From Mytilisepta virgata (lineage: Eukaryota > Mollusca > Bivalvia > Mytilida > Mytilidae), in assembly GCA_028015205.1 (NCBI GenBank), contig CM051510.1, forward strand, positions 34,658,580 to 34,722,579: a stretch of 64,000 bases of DNA. Direction: 5' to 3'. Position 1 is the first letter of the stretch. Every line of letters begins with the position of its first letter. The position numbers and the translations under genes were made by a program. Positions 48,101 to 59,441 of the stretch are shown here, piece by piece. The notes below the pieces were generated by a model. It saw only the letters and a program-made list of their open reading frames with translations. It made no database searches and had not been told where the DNA came from.

Positions 48101-51100
48101 GGAATGATGTATGGAAGGTCCTTTACGAAGATGGCTCATTATGTTCAAATCTGAGAAAAACATGGCCGCCAGAGGGGAAATACTTTTAACTTTGGACCCT
48201 ATGAGAAAAATATATTTTGATCATCTGCTCTGAAACTTTTGAAGCAAATTCAACCAAAGAATTAATGGAAGTTTGTAGAAGCATTTTGTCAGGTGAGCGA
48301 TACAGGCTCAGCTAGTTATTGGCGGAGGAAGCCGGAGTACCCGGAGAGAACCACCGACCTTCGGTAGGAAAATTGGCAATTCTTGTCAATTTAGATCGAA
48401 GTCGAATACACCCCGCCACAGGTGAGATTCGAACTCACAACCTCAGTGTTGACAGGCTAGTGATCATTAGTAGTCATGACGAACTACCTAGACCACTTGG
48501 CCACTGAGGCCCCTTAAAGTGAGGTAAATGTTCATGAGACAATATACCTCAAGTGAAATGAAACCCATTTTCAGACATTTCAAAAACATTAATATTTATA
48601 TATGGTGAAGTTTATATATTATTAAAAGATTTGGGAAGTTTTCCCCGAAAAAATATGAAAAAGACGAATTTTGGTAGAATCTGGTGCCATCTCATGCTTT
48701 AAAACATGCATTTATAAAATGGTTTAAAAGACCTGCCGAGTTACTTATTTTCAATACATTGTAGGTCAGGTTATTTATTTTCAAACTACCAGAGAACAAA
48801 CCATTCATTTTTGTTATTATCAATTATCATTTTATTTATTATACCCCCGCTTTTGAAAAAAGCGGGGTATATAGTATTCGTTGTGTCCGTCCGTCCGTCG
48901 TGCCGTCGTGCCGTCCGTCCGTCCGTCCGTCCGACCTTTATATCCGCAACTCCTCCTAAACTACTGAATGGAATTTGATAAAACTTTCAGAGAATCTTTA
49001 TCCCATGATGGCATTGTGCACCTCCTGTTTTAGAATTTGTTCGGACCAATTTTTGGGGTTTCCCATAGAAAAACATGGTCTTTGACTTTCAATGTGATAG
49101 GGGGTACCATGATGCCATCCGCAACTCCTCCTAAACCACTGAATGGAATTTGATGAAACTTTCAGAGGATCTTTATTACATGATGCCATAGTGCACCTCC
49201 TATTTTAGATTTTGATCTGATGAATATTTGGGGTTACGCATACCAAAACATGGACTTTGACATTCATTGTGATAGGGGTACCATGATGCCATCCGCAACT
49301 CCTCCTAAACCACTGAATGGAATTTGATGAAACTTTCAGAGGATCTTTATTACATGATGCCATAGTGCACCTCCTATTTTAGATTTTGATCTGATGAATA
49401 TTTGGGGTTACCCATACCAAAACATGGACTTTGACATTCATTGTGATAGGGGTACAATGATGCCATCCGCAACTCCTCCTAAACCACTGAATGGAATTTG
49501 ATTAAACTTTCAGAGGATCGTTATTACATGATGCCATAGTGCACCTCCTATTTTAGATTTTGATCCGATGAATATTTGGGGTTACCCATACCAAAACATG
49601 GACTTTGACATTCATTGTGATAGGGGTACCATGATGCCATCCGCAACTCCTCCTAAACCACTGAATGGAATTTGATGAAACTTTCAGAGGATCTTTATTA
49701 CATGATGCTGTAGTGCACCTCCTATTTTAAATTTTGATCTGACCAACATTTGGGGTTTTCCATACCAACACATGGACTTTGCCATTCATTGTGATAGGGG
49801 GTACCAGTATCCCATCCGCAACTCCTCCTAAACCACTAAAGGGAATTCCATGAGACTTTCAGAGAATCTTTATCACATGATGCCATAGTGCACCTCCTAT
49901 TTTAGATTTTGATCTGACCGACTTTTTATGTTTTCCATAGCAAAACATTGACTTTGCCATTCCTTGTGATAGGGGGTGCGGGGGTATCAATTAGTGAGCT
50001 TTGCTCACAGTATTTCTAGTTTTATTTATTTTCAAAATCCTCCTGGCGCCCCCCCCCCCCCCCGAATATCAAATGGTCGTCCCCTAAATACGTAGTCATG
50101 TACATATTAATGGTATCCAAAGCTTACCAAAATAAGTTCCGGTGTAGCCCCACCAATCCCAGCAGCCATTAGGATTGGTCAGTAGAGGTATAACTTGAGG
50201 GTATAAAATGATGATATTATTTGCCTCTCCAACTTCATTATAGCCAGCATGTTTCACGTATTCATCGTTTATGTAATGCCTGAAAGTTTTTTTAGTTTAT
50301 GACTGTTTACATATTAATTAGTATATATCACAAAGTTTAAAACTGGACACTTTACACTGTATTATCAGCAGAAATGAGGAAACAAATAAGTAAGCACTCT
50401 ACAGTACATATGTACATTATTATGAGATACATACGTGTCTAAGATATACATGTATTGCTTTTCATACCGTTAGTAGTGTTGTAATAAATTACCTAGACTT
50501 GGCAACTGAAGACCTACATGTAGTTTGGACTGAAGCTGTTAATATAATTAGTAATTTATATTCGGAAATTTTCATCTCTGTTTTACACGGAAAGTAATAA
50601 AAATAATAAATTTTTTTTTATACATTAGGCAAATACTAATGACATTTTCACCATTATAATTATATAATCTTTAATGTATTAATTTTTTTCTGAAATATTC
50701 AGACCACACCAAATTACGTTTTTTTTTATTTTTGGATTCCAAAAATAGGTGCGAGCAAATGAAATTTTAATTTTACTTTTTCCTTGAACACTTGTTTTTT
50801 TTCAGCGCAGTTCATTTAACGCGCGGCATACATTTAAAAAAAAAATTAATTATTGGAAAAAATGGGAAGAATCCTAATCTTTACAAAATTTTAGGAGCAG
50901 GCGAACAATTTTAATTTTAATTTATTGAAAAATGAAAATGGGGCGAATTTTTAGCATTTGGAAAATGAAGTGGCAAAAAATGTTTTTCTTTGAAATCCAA
51001 AGAACAAAAAAAAAAAAAAAAAAAAAAAAAAATAACAATCCAAAGATACTAATATTAGATATAGTAAATTTATACTATGCTGTATACGACGCATTTCAAG

Positions 51101-53050
51101 GACTTACCTCTCATCAGTAGCATTAAAACCGAAACATTTGGAAGACCAAAAACCAAACTTATTTTAAAACAAGAAGTACTCATAAACAAACATACCGAAA
51201 TAGGAAGCCAAATTTCAGCTAAGGAGATCTACCATGTGCAATACAAGGAATGAACCCTAAGTAATTCTATTATTTTTGAATTTTGCTAAATACTGGTAAT
51301 TTCAATTACAAATCAATGAATAATCATGTCAGACAAGTCTGACGACTGGATTGGTGAATACCCTCGGGGACCTAGAGTCCACCATGCAGAGGCATCGTCC
51401 CAGGAGTTACAAAATAACAATAAAGATCAATTTGGTGTGGTCTCATCTACGTTGTACACGGAAATTAATAAAACTATTTTCATAGGAGCTTACCTTCCCA
51501 TTTGACATCCATGTAGTGCTATATGCAATTTACATTCTGGAAGTAATTTTAAACAATATGACATCCTTCATATTCGATACATACACGCAGACAAAAGTGA
51601 ACACAAAGAGCTTTCTTGTTTCACTAAAATGCATTCTATATCCATCTCAGGTGCAATGACTATATGCGTTCAGGTACTACATACTGCAACCCTCATTTAT
51701 TTTTGTGGTTACCAATTGATTGTGAAATGGTTGATCAATATACAAATGTATTTCAGGACACACTATTTAGTTGTTTCATCATTTTTGTCAATTAAACACG
51801 ATTTCCACAAAACTGTGTTTTACAGGAACAATAATATTTCATTCTACAGTGGATAAACGGATGTATCCTGCATTTATTACGTTCTATTGTAGTCTACGAC
51901 CTTAAGTTTGAAAGACAATTCCTTTCTAGATTGACAGGTATCATTTACATTGATTATTATTTCACAGTAAAACATTAGAAATCAGAATTTCGATTCGAGG
52001 GAGTTGATAATAACCAATGAAAAACGGGAATGACAATAGCGAGCGCAGCGAGAGCTATAGGAGCATATGCATCTTCTACATATGGGTCATTTAGAAAAGT
52101 CTTTGTTTAACGTTCGCCAGAAGTAAGTAAAGAAAAGCTTCAAATTATAATTTTAGAGTCAGAATCGGTTTACCGGAAATGGCTAATATTGCTGTGCTCG
52201 CATCATTGGCCATGCCAACAGCATATTATGATAATACGTTTGATGTTTTAAAACCCCTGATATAAACATCCCGGCATTTGTCGAAACTGAATGTTATAGG
52301 AATAAATGAGATCAGTGGAGAAAAAAAGCGCGTTACTTAATGTAAATAGCTTGTATAATTGAATAATTCTCACTTGTTTGTTTGTCAACACAACCAGAAG
52401 GAATATAAACATAGCCAACAGTATCAAAACTGTATGTGGCTGGTGTGGAAAGGTGGAAAAATTCTCCCTGGTCAAATGTCTTCAGCTGTAAATATATTGA
52501 TACATAAATATAAATGACCTTCAAATACGTTACTTGGAGGACATTTAGGACTTGTCGAGTGGTAAAATATAATGCGTTGTTTTTTATTTAGTTTTTTAGT
52601 TTTTTTTATCACTGAGGCTCCAATGTTGCCATCTTAATCAGTGCTATTGATATATAGTGAAACAGTCATTTACACTCATTCCCGATATCGCTTGACTTCA
52701 ACTTTTGGATTGTTGTTTTGGTTTTCAACATTTGAGCACAACTGAGTGATGAGTCGTAAATCGACGAAGTGTGCACATCTTGTGCATCAAAATTGGTATC
52801 AAAGAATTTTATTTAATGATATAGTTGAGAAATGTATCGAAATGTACCATACCTGTCCGTTCAATTGTACACCAGCCTCCGGCCTCTGAAAAATGAAACA
52901 TTAATAAATAATGAAAAAAATAAATAAAATAAACAGAAATAGATAATAAAAAAAAATAAAATAGACTAAAATAGAAAAAAAATATCAGGTATAAAACATA
53001 AGGGCAACTGTCTGAATCATCTTTATTATGATTATTACTATAATTATTAA

Positions 53051-53081
<31 letters not shown>

Positions 53082-56000
53082 GATAACATTATTATTATTA
53101 TCATTATTATATTTATGATCAATTGCTTGAAAGTAAACAAATAAGTACGTGTACAATAATTGTTGTTTTTAACGTATTGCTTATACATTTAATCTGAATA
53201 TTTTCGTTAAAATGATGCAAAATATGCTACTTCGCAACAGTCAGGGTTGTAATTTTCTTGACACATTCACTAGCCCAGGACTTTTTAGTATCGAAAATTT
53301 ATTAGCCCAGTAAGTCAAAGCACTATCCAAAAACTTGTAGAGTAAGAAAATCTACCAGCCTGGGTATATGCAATTGATCAATAGGATTAACCTTATTACC
53401 GAAATTATATTGCCGTCCAAAAGAAGCCATCTCTATTCGATTCTGAAATAGAGATGACATTTCAGTAGCTCGTCGGACTTTAGCTTTCAGGCCTCCCACC
53501 GATGACAAACACTAGCTTCGGGCGTAGGGCTTGGGCTATTTTTAACCCCGCAATATTTAAATATTTTACTATTTGATTATAAATTTGACCTTGGGGTCTC
53601 CATAGATCTGACCTTGAGATCGCCATAGATCCAGTTCAGCAAATCAAAAGCAGCGTTATATCTACAGTTGTTTAGATAGTTACTGGTAGACAACACATCA
53701 CACGCTCCGCCATAGCTTTCGGTAGGCTGAAAATGAAAGCAGAAAAGATATAAAGGATTCTCTATCCAATTATATGTTTTCAGTCTTTGTGTATATGATA
53801 TGCTCTTCGTGTAAAATAACTTTCAACATGGATTTTCTTTCCCTCTGCAGCGTCAATTTTCTGTGTTTCGACCAATATGGCCTTGATCACGAACATGAAA
53901 ACATAAACAAAAATGTTGACTCTTAGAAACCGAGAGCAAGACAGTTCGTACATTTCAATTTATTTTTCCTCGTATTCTATTGTCGTATGAGCTGTTTCGC
54001 AACATGCTTACTTTATTTGAAAGAATAATGAATCTTTTGGGGTGTGTGTGTGTTGCATGAGAGATTAATACAATTAGAAACCCTAATGATTGATGCCCTA
54101 GCAGGTTCATAGTTAATAAATAATGTATTTACATTTGTATATTTTAAGTTAGCAAGGCAAATAAACAGAACGACTTAATAGCGAAGTATGAAAAAGTACA
54201 GTGACAGATAAAATGTGGCATATAGTGGCATAGAAATATGTAAAGAAAAACTAACGCATGTCTTATATGCAAGAGACAAGACAAGACAACTTTACTTTTC
54301 CGACTGGTTCAACCTACGTTTTTGGCGGTCACAATACAATGCACATACATGTGCCACACAAGTACCTTACCATGCTATGTTCTGCATTCATATTAAACAC
54401 CGTTTTAACATTGGAGTGTGTCACATAATGATTATAAAAACTCTCGATGTTTGGTCCATTTCCTGTCGACAAACAAAATAAAAACCCATTTATTCTATAA
54501 TTCCTGAATTCTTTTGTGGATTCAGGGTATAACGATAAAACGTTTTTTAGAACAAGTAATCCAGTACAATATTCAATGTACAGTCAGTACAAAAATGCCA
54601 AAAAGAACATTTTAAGTTTTAATCAAACCGCAAAGATTGGATTTGAAATTATGTTACATAAGAAAATTATCAAAACACGGCCTTTTGTCATACCTTTATA
54701 TTTTACTTTTTATAATTTTATCATATAAAATATGTGAATTTTTAATTGTTTTTAAGGTTTTCTATCATTATCCTGTACGAAAGGACTGTTCCATGGGAAC
54801 AGTTTTCGGACTGTTGGACCGGCCCCAGCTTTCGGCTTCGGATAACAGTTTGTTCTTCGAGTCAAACAAAACAGCTGTTATCCTCGATCCCAGTCAATAA
54901 TATTAGAAACGTGCAAAAACTGAAAATTACACAACGTACAATCATACGTACAGCTATTGGACAAAAATATTGTGAAATTCCGAATTCTCCCATTATTTTG
55001 TATGTAAATTCACAATTTTTCAAAAAAATTTATCAGCTACATTTCTTCACTTATTTTTATGAAATTTTAACCATTGATGACAAAAGTATCTACAATATTT
55101 ATCAGTGCTGCTGTTTTAATTAAGCAAAAGTTTCATTACACAGAAATTTTATGTCACAAATTTACTTACATATGTAGTGAATTTGTGCAACCAAATTTAT
55201 ACTTTGTAATCATATCAATGATTCTTTTTAAATGGTTAACAGAAAAATATATCCAAATTATCAAAAAAATACCCAAAAACTACGCAAAATTCTCAGATGA
55301 GTGGTGAAAAATTGACTAAGAAACGACCTCCCATTATTTTTACAGAAACAGTAACAATATATAGTAGTCTAAAAAAGAAACCTTACATACCTTTAAATCC
55401 AAATTTATCAAAGAATATTGAAAGTGATAAAAAAAGGCAATTATTCTGCTAAAATTTATCATTCAGTAAAAATTAATTGATTGGTCTCGATAATCTGATA
55501 TTGCAAGAATAGATATCAAATATGGATTTTTTATCGAAAGGCTCAAATTCAATTTCGCAAAAGTCATGACCAAAATCATCATCAGAATTGAAAAATTAAA
55601 ATTTTATAGTCCAGTATTATTGAAACCGAATAATGTGGCAATGCGACATTATTCGTGCTTCAAAATTAATGTGAAAATTTAAATTTTTATAAATTTTTGT
55701 TAAAAAAGTCGTTTTTAAAATTTCAAAAAATGCGAAAAAAGTCTTGTTTTTTGCACAAGATCTAAGGTTTTGACGAGAAAACGATGCCTTGTGAACATGA
55801 GAAGGATCGGACATTTTTTTTTTTGAAATCTTGTGTACATTGGAAATACATCACCATGTAACGTTTCTTTTTTTGACTAGTATCTATAGCACATGAAAAA
55901 AAAGCGCATTCTTAATGACAATAATTTATAAAATTAAGTTCATCTAACTATATAAAACTTCAGGCAAGGGATATGCACAATGTTTACGGTGGCAATAAGG

Positions 56001-57215
56001 GCAGATTAATATGATTTTAGTCTTAATCACAGAGATTGGACTAATTTTATGTTAGCGTTCTAACAGAGCATTACACAAATCATTATTTTTACCACTTTGT
56101 CGATACTGGTTCTAGTGGACACTGAGTCTCTGAGGGTATCCTCACAAGTACCTTACCAGCTCAGTTGCTAGTATTTCAATTATAACCCGAAATTGATACT
56201 AATGTTACAAAAATGTTAAATTTTGTTAAAACCTAAGGAGTTTGGTCCTCGTGCATAGTTTGGTCTTCTAGGTTTTGGATTAGTGTTTTTGTTTTCAACA
56301 TTTTAGTTCTTGAACACAACTGTTGAGTCGTAAATCGACGAAATGTTCACATCTTATGTTTTGTGTTTTTTTTCTTTGGAAGACTTTGGATTGAAAACAT
56401 TGGATAGATTGGCATGGCTTTGTTGGTCATTTCATTATCTCTGATCAAAATTAATTGACAAACTACATAGAAAACTGACGTACCTGGATTTACAACTGAA
56501 TCAGCTTTTCCAGCGAATATGTATACCTTATCATGTCTCATATGATATGTTGAATCAACATTTCCAAGAAAGGCCCCCGATGTAGTCAGTAATTCCATCG
56601 ATGATATCGACTCTAGATTTGGAGTTTTCATGCATAGAGTAGCTCCGGCAATAGTACCCCCCGAACAGGCAAACGGCACTGTGACAAAATGAACATGCAT
56701 GTTTTACATAGATAATCTGTTAGTATTAGAAGATATATTATCCCGCAAGTTTGAATAGCAAAAAAGTGTGCAAAACACATACGCACAAAAACTTATATGA
56801 CCTTCCAAAGGAAGATTTGCGGTCACATTAAACAGGTAGTCACATAATTCAGGGTTAATCAATATTAAATTCACTGCAAAGGAATAAATACAACTAAGAT
56901 CACTCTAGACAAGTCATTGCTTTATAAAGTTAATTATTGTCGTATATTGGGGGCCTAATTCAAATGTTACTTGTATTTATGATCTTATTTTAATTCAGTG
57001 TAAATGTATTCATTACTATTATTAAATTAATTCTTATTCTTGTCCATTTTAAAAGCCCAGACTATTAGGTAAGTTCTAAATTAAACATCTACCTCCTGCT
57101 ATTACTCCGACACCCATGAAGTCTGCTGAGTGGATCACGTGCATTTGCATTGCCATGGCAGCACCAGATGATATACCGGATATTGACACTTTGTTTTTCT
57201 CTACATTGTATGATT
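45197..57215 (-). CDS. PHB-depolymerase-like esterase, copy C (exons 2-10; exon 1 not found)
   Basis: Exons on the minus strand: 57093-57215, 56484-56678, 54371-54462, 53613-53726, 52853-52885, 52374-52485, 51494-51536, 50128-50279, 45197-45261. Lengths match copy A exon for exon, except that the last is 3 nt shorter (ends LGQ-stop). All phases agree and no stop interrupts the frame. Lipase box GISSG with Ser, Asp in AGKADSVV, His in NAEHSM, 'ALHGC' and 'GCWDWWGYTGTYFG' are all present. Exon 5 uses a weak donor (GTCAGA) next to a small local duplication. Intron 9 is 4.9 kb and carries a SINE plus two Helentron-like insertions. No signal-peptide exon like that of copy A was seen up to 64 kb. 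It may be diverged, outside the window, or lost. Confidence 0.85.
45520..45618 (+). repeat. Short dispersed repeat R2, copy 3
   Basis: Core 'gataagtcgtgaattgacg' then 'gtacatcttttgcattaaaa'. Both mini-hairpins are weakened here. It lies in intron 9 of copy C. Confidence 0.55.
46555..46566. repeat. Left TSD of the interrupted SINE
   Basis: TTAAAGTGAGGT, repeated exactly at 48514-48525. Confidence 0.8.
46567..48513 (-). mobile_element. tRNA-Ser-derived SINE split by a Helentron-like element
   Basis: SINE tail at 46567-46640 and head at 48317-48513 join without gap or duplication (ggccagcttt + tattggcgg), matching the intact copy at 25041-25312. The 12-bp TSDs lie outside both halves, which shows the SINE was there first. 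Confidence 0.85.
46641..48316 (+). mobile_element. Helentron-like element, type I, inserted in the SINE
   Basis: Starts with an AGCTCACCTGGCC/GGCCATGTGAGCT hairpin (46642-46670) and a 'cgtccgtccgtcgtccg' run. About nine tandem units of roughly 165 bp follow ('accaaactttacaggaatga', 'aacattggaccctatgggaa'). It ends at CAGGTGAGCGATACAGGCTCAGCTAGT. Removing it restores the SINE with no target duplication, consistent with insertion between two T residues as reported for Helentrons. Confidence 0.8.
48514..48525. repeat. Right TSD of the interrupted SINE
   Basis: TTAAAGTGAGGT, identical to 46555-46566. Confidence 0.8.
48841..50022 (+). mobile_element. Helentron-like element, type II
   Basis: Starts with the hairpin ATACCCCCGCTTTT..AAAGCGGGGTAT (48841-48870) and a 'gtccgtccgtccgtccg' run. 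About six units of roughly 177 bp follow ('atccgcaactcctcctaaac', 'gatgccatagtgcacctcct'). It ends after the GTGAGC-TTT-GCTCAC hairpin with 'tatttctagtt'. The TCTAGTT end is shared with type I. It lies in intron 9 of copy C. Confidence 0.75.
51006..51415 (+). repeat. Dispersed repeat R1, long copy, preceded by poly-A
   Basis: A poly-A run (51006-51032) is followed by 'caatccaaagatactaatat' and the full R1 body to 'cccaggagttacaaaataac', the reverse of 3660-4115. It lies in intron 8 of copy C. Confidence 0.65.
52036..52240. repeat. Dispersed repeat R5, copy 2 (inverted)
   Basis: 'agcgagcgcagcgagagcta', 'aggagcatatgc' and 'gcatcattggccatgccaac' are reverse matches to 29060-29350. Confidence 0.5.
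52690..52815 (+). repeat. Short dispersed repeat R2, copy 4
   Basis: 'tttggattgttgttttggtt', 'gatgagtcgtaaatcgacg' and 'tgcacatcttgtgcatcaaa' in order. It lies in intron 6 of copy C. Confidence 0.65.
53021..53112. repeat. (ATT)n microsatellite
   Basis: Imperfect ATT/TTA trinucleotide array, which gives rise to Asn- and Ile-rich spurious ORFs. It lies in intron 5 of copy C. Confidence 0.9.
54463..56230. other. Intron 3 of esterase copy C, largely featureless
   Basis: AT-rich. A short inverted repeat GGATAACAG..CTGTTATCC at about 54840-54882 is the only structure noted. Confidence 0.35.
56250..56360 (+). repeat. Short dispersed repeat R2, copy 5
   Basis: Core 'gttgagtcgtaaatcgacg' then 'ttcacatcttatg', truncated before the second hairpin is complete. 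It lies in intron 3 of copy C. Confidence 0.55.
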
Positions 57216-57359
57216 CTAAAACATTCCAATATAAGAATATTATAATAAAATCTATCCAGTTTTGGTTCATATCCAGGATACAGTTATTATTTTTTTGCCA
57301 ATACCAAAGGAAGAACCCCAGTAGAATCGTCTTGTCCGAAACCACATGGCCAGTTGGGG

Positions 57360-57728
57360 CCAGAGTTGGCTTCAATATTCCTTTGATACCGTTAGATGTC
57401 TTAAGATGGTCATCTTTCAGAATTAAGCTAAGCTAACTCTGAAACTACTGAGCAAAAGGGGACAACGTAACTATTCTTTTACAAATACTGTCAATTATGA
57501 TGGCAACCAATATATAATATAGTATCTGATGGGAAAATCACTTCATCAAGTCTTCTTGTGTGAAGCTTGATCATGTTAAAACAAATCTTGGCATCAATGA
57601 TATTTACATGTAGATAATCGTACGTCAAAAAAGTGTCAATCACAAAGCACCTAGCCTTCCAGATCTGCTTTTATGAACATTGGCAAATGAATCCAGGTGA
57701 GCGATACAGGTTCTGACAGCCTCTAGTT
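57360..57728 (+). mobile_element. 3' remnant of a type I Helentron-like element
   Basis: Degenerate tandem-unit sequence runs up to 'ccaggtgagcgatacaggtt' and ends in 'agcctctagttt', the shared type I terminus. Confidence 0.5.
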
Positions 57729-58420
57729 TCTATCCTCTTATATTCTCCAAGCAGGATGAATAAACGCATTCAATTGACAATATAAAATATTTTAAAGAAG
57801 AAATATTTAGAGACAGAAACCAAAGCAAATGAGATTACGAAAATTGTCGAATTATCGTTATATTTAAAGGATTTTATTCATCAATTCCTGTCCATAAATC
57901 ATTTACCGCACTGTAATAAAAATAGCATGCATATATCAATAAAATGAAAACATGACACATGTGTAAATGATAAGTACAGAACTGTAGTACATGTACCATT
58001 TAGTTGACACTAGGAGTCGACCTGGTCTTGTTGGAAGGTATAAGCTGGAAACTCGTTGATAAATAATTTACGGTGGCTTTCAAGAGCAATACAAAGATCT
58101 TAACATGTTTTTAACTAATGTTTCTGGATAACATGGGCCCTTTTCTTCCATAGGTTAACCTAACTTTTGCCTTTTGTTTATTATGAAAAAGAATTATCAA
58201 TACGTGCACTTTTATATTTCATTGAATAAATGAAATATCGTTTTAGTAAACATTGAAAGATATCTCACTGATTACTACAGTATGCCCTTCTAATATCAAC
58301 TTCTTATTGAAACAAAGGTGGTATTTTACGTAATATTTTGGGGCCTCTGTGGCGGAGTGGTCTAGGTAGTTCATGACTACTAATGATCACTAGCCTGTCA
58401 ACACTGAGGTTGCGAGTTCG

Positions 58421-58426
58421 AATTTC
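58421..58426. repeat. Left TSD of palindrome 2
   Basis: AATTTC, repeated at 60923-60928. The unfilled SINE copies carry AATCTC at this point. Confidence 0.85.
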
Positions 58427-58472
58427 TATGGAATGCCGTAACTGTCTTGTTATGACTACTATTCATTATATG

Positions 58473-58755
58473 ATGTGCATTTATCATTATATGATGTGCA
58501 CATGCCATTATATGATGTGCGATCGTCATTATATGATGTGCAAACTTCTTTATATGATGTGCAAATAACATTATATGATGTGCAAATAACTTTATATTAT
58601 GTGCACATGTCTTTATATTATGTGCAACTACCTTTATGTGATGTGCAAACATATTTATATTATGTCCAAACATCATTATATTATGTGCAACTACCTTTAT
58701 GTTATGTGCAAACATCTTTATATTATGTCCAAACACCATTATATTATGTACTTTA
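58473..58755. repeat. 21-bp subterminal array, left arm
   Basis: About 13 units, each with a conserved core of about 15 bp (CATTATATGATGTGC) and a changing 6-bp spacer (atttat, acatgc, gatcgt, aaactt, aaataa, ...). Later units drift to TTATATTATGTGC. Long Tyr/His-rich ORFs across it are only repeat translations. It is a likely transposase-binding array. Confidence 0.85.
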
Positions 58756-58961
58756 ACAATTTTGTTTTGTGCTGAATTTCATTTCATTATATGCGGTCAG
58801 TTCGTCTTTATATGATGTGCAAACATCATTATTATGTCCAAACAACGTTATGATGACGTTCGAAATCGAAAAGGTGATTCCAATCCGGTTCCGAAAAATC
58901 ATACTATCACTTCCGTTGCTGAAACAAATTTGGCGGTATAAACAATTAGTTTTACAGAAAG

Positions 58962-59441
58962 ATGACGACTTCTGTAGAAATGGAGTCCATATTAAAAAAA
59001 CTGAACTTGGAAATGTTCGTAGGGAAATTCTTGGAAGAAAAAATAACGCCCGATATAATTTCAAAACTATCCGTATATGAGTTGCGCAGTTTAGGCTTAG
59101 TAGATAGGTCTTCTATCATGAAACTACGTATAGAATGTTTGAATTATGGGAGAACTCGTCTTTACCAACAGCCAGCTCGCCTAACATTTACCATACCAGA
59201 GGAAATATTGCAATTTCTTATAGAGTCTGAATTTTCAATTTCGGAAATAGCCAAAATTCTATCAGTATCTGACAGCACAATATACAGAAGAATGAGACAA
59301 TGCAACCTTACAAAAATGTTTTTTTCTGATATTTGTGATGAGGATTTGGACGCTATACTGCAAGAACTCGTTGAAGAATTCCCACGTTGTGGGGAAGGAA
59401 TGATTAAGCATTTACTGCGACAAAGAAATATACAGGTATAA
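58962..59441 (+). CDS. N-terminal exon of a DDE transposase: SAM-like + HTH (left arm)
   Basis: 159 aa. Residues about 7-58 (ESILKKLNLEMFVGKFLEE ... LRSLGLVDRSS) fit a SAM-like helical domain. Residues about 92-117 (SISEIAKILSVSDSTIYRRM) form a helix-turn-helix. Residues 123-159 (DEDLDAILQELVEEFPRCGE, then MIKHLLRQRNIQ) resemble the HTH_21-type segment that precedes an integrase core in IS3-related transposases. The frame ends at CAG|GTATAA, a likely 5' splice site, so this looks like exon 1. The exon with the catalytic core is absent. It probably encodes a DNA-binding half-protein, and it has an inverted twin at 59908-60387 with an identical translation. Confidence 0.75.
   Translation: MTTSVEMESILKKLNLEMFVGKFLEEKITPDIISKLSVYELRSLGLVDRSSIMKLRIECLNYGRTRLYQQPARLTFTIPEEILQFLIESEFSISEIAKILSVSDSTIYRRMRQCNLTKMFFSDICDEDLDAILQELVEEFPRCGEGMIKHLLRQRNIQV

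Noticed and set aside
52809..53156. Asn-rich 115-aa ORF
   Set aside because: Mostly the (ATT)n microsatellite; the only real coding part is the 33-bp exon 6 of esterase copy C.
57730..58330. Signal-peptide exon for esterase copy C
   Set aside because: No minus-strand ATG followed by a hydrophobic stretch and a phase-1 donor was found.
58398..58739. Long His/Tyr-rich repeat ORFs in the palindrome arms (also 60610-60966, 58475-58756, 60593-60874)
   Set aside because: They are translations of the 21-bp array, which stays open in several frames because the unit length is a multiple of three.
58473..58755. CRISPR-like array of repeats and spacers
   Set aside because: Units are only 21 bp with 6-bp spacers, the array is mirrored inside a transposon, and the DNA is plainly eukaryotic.
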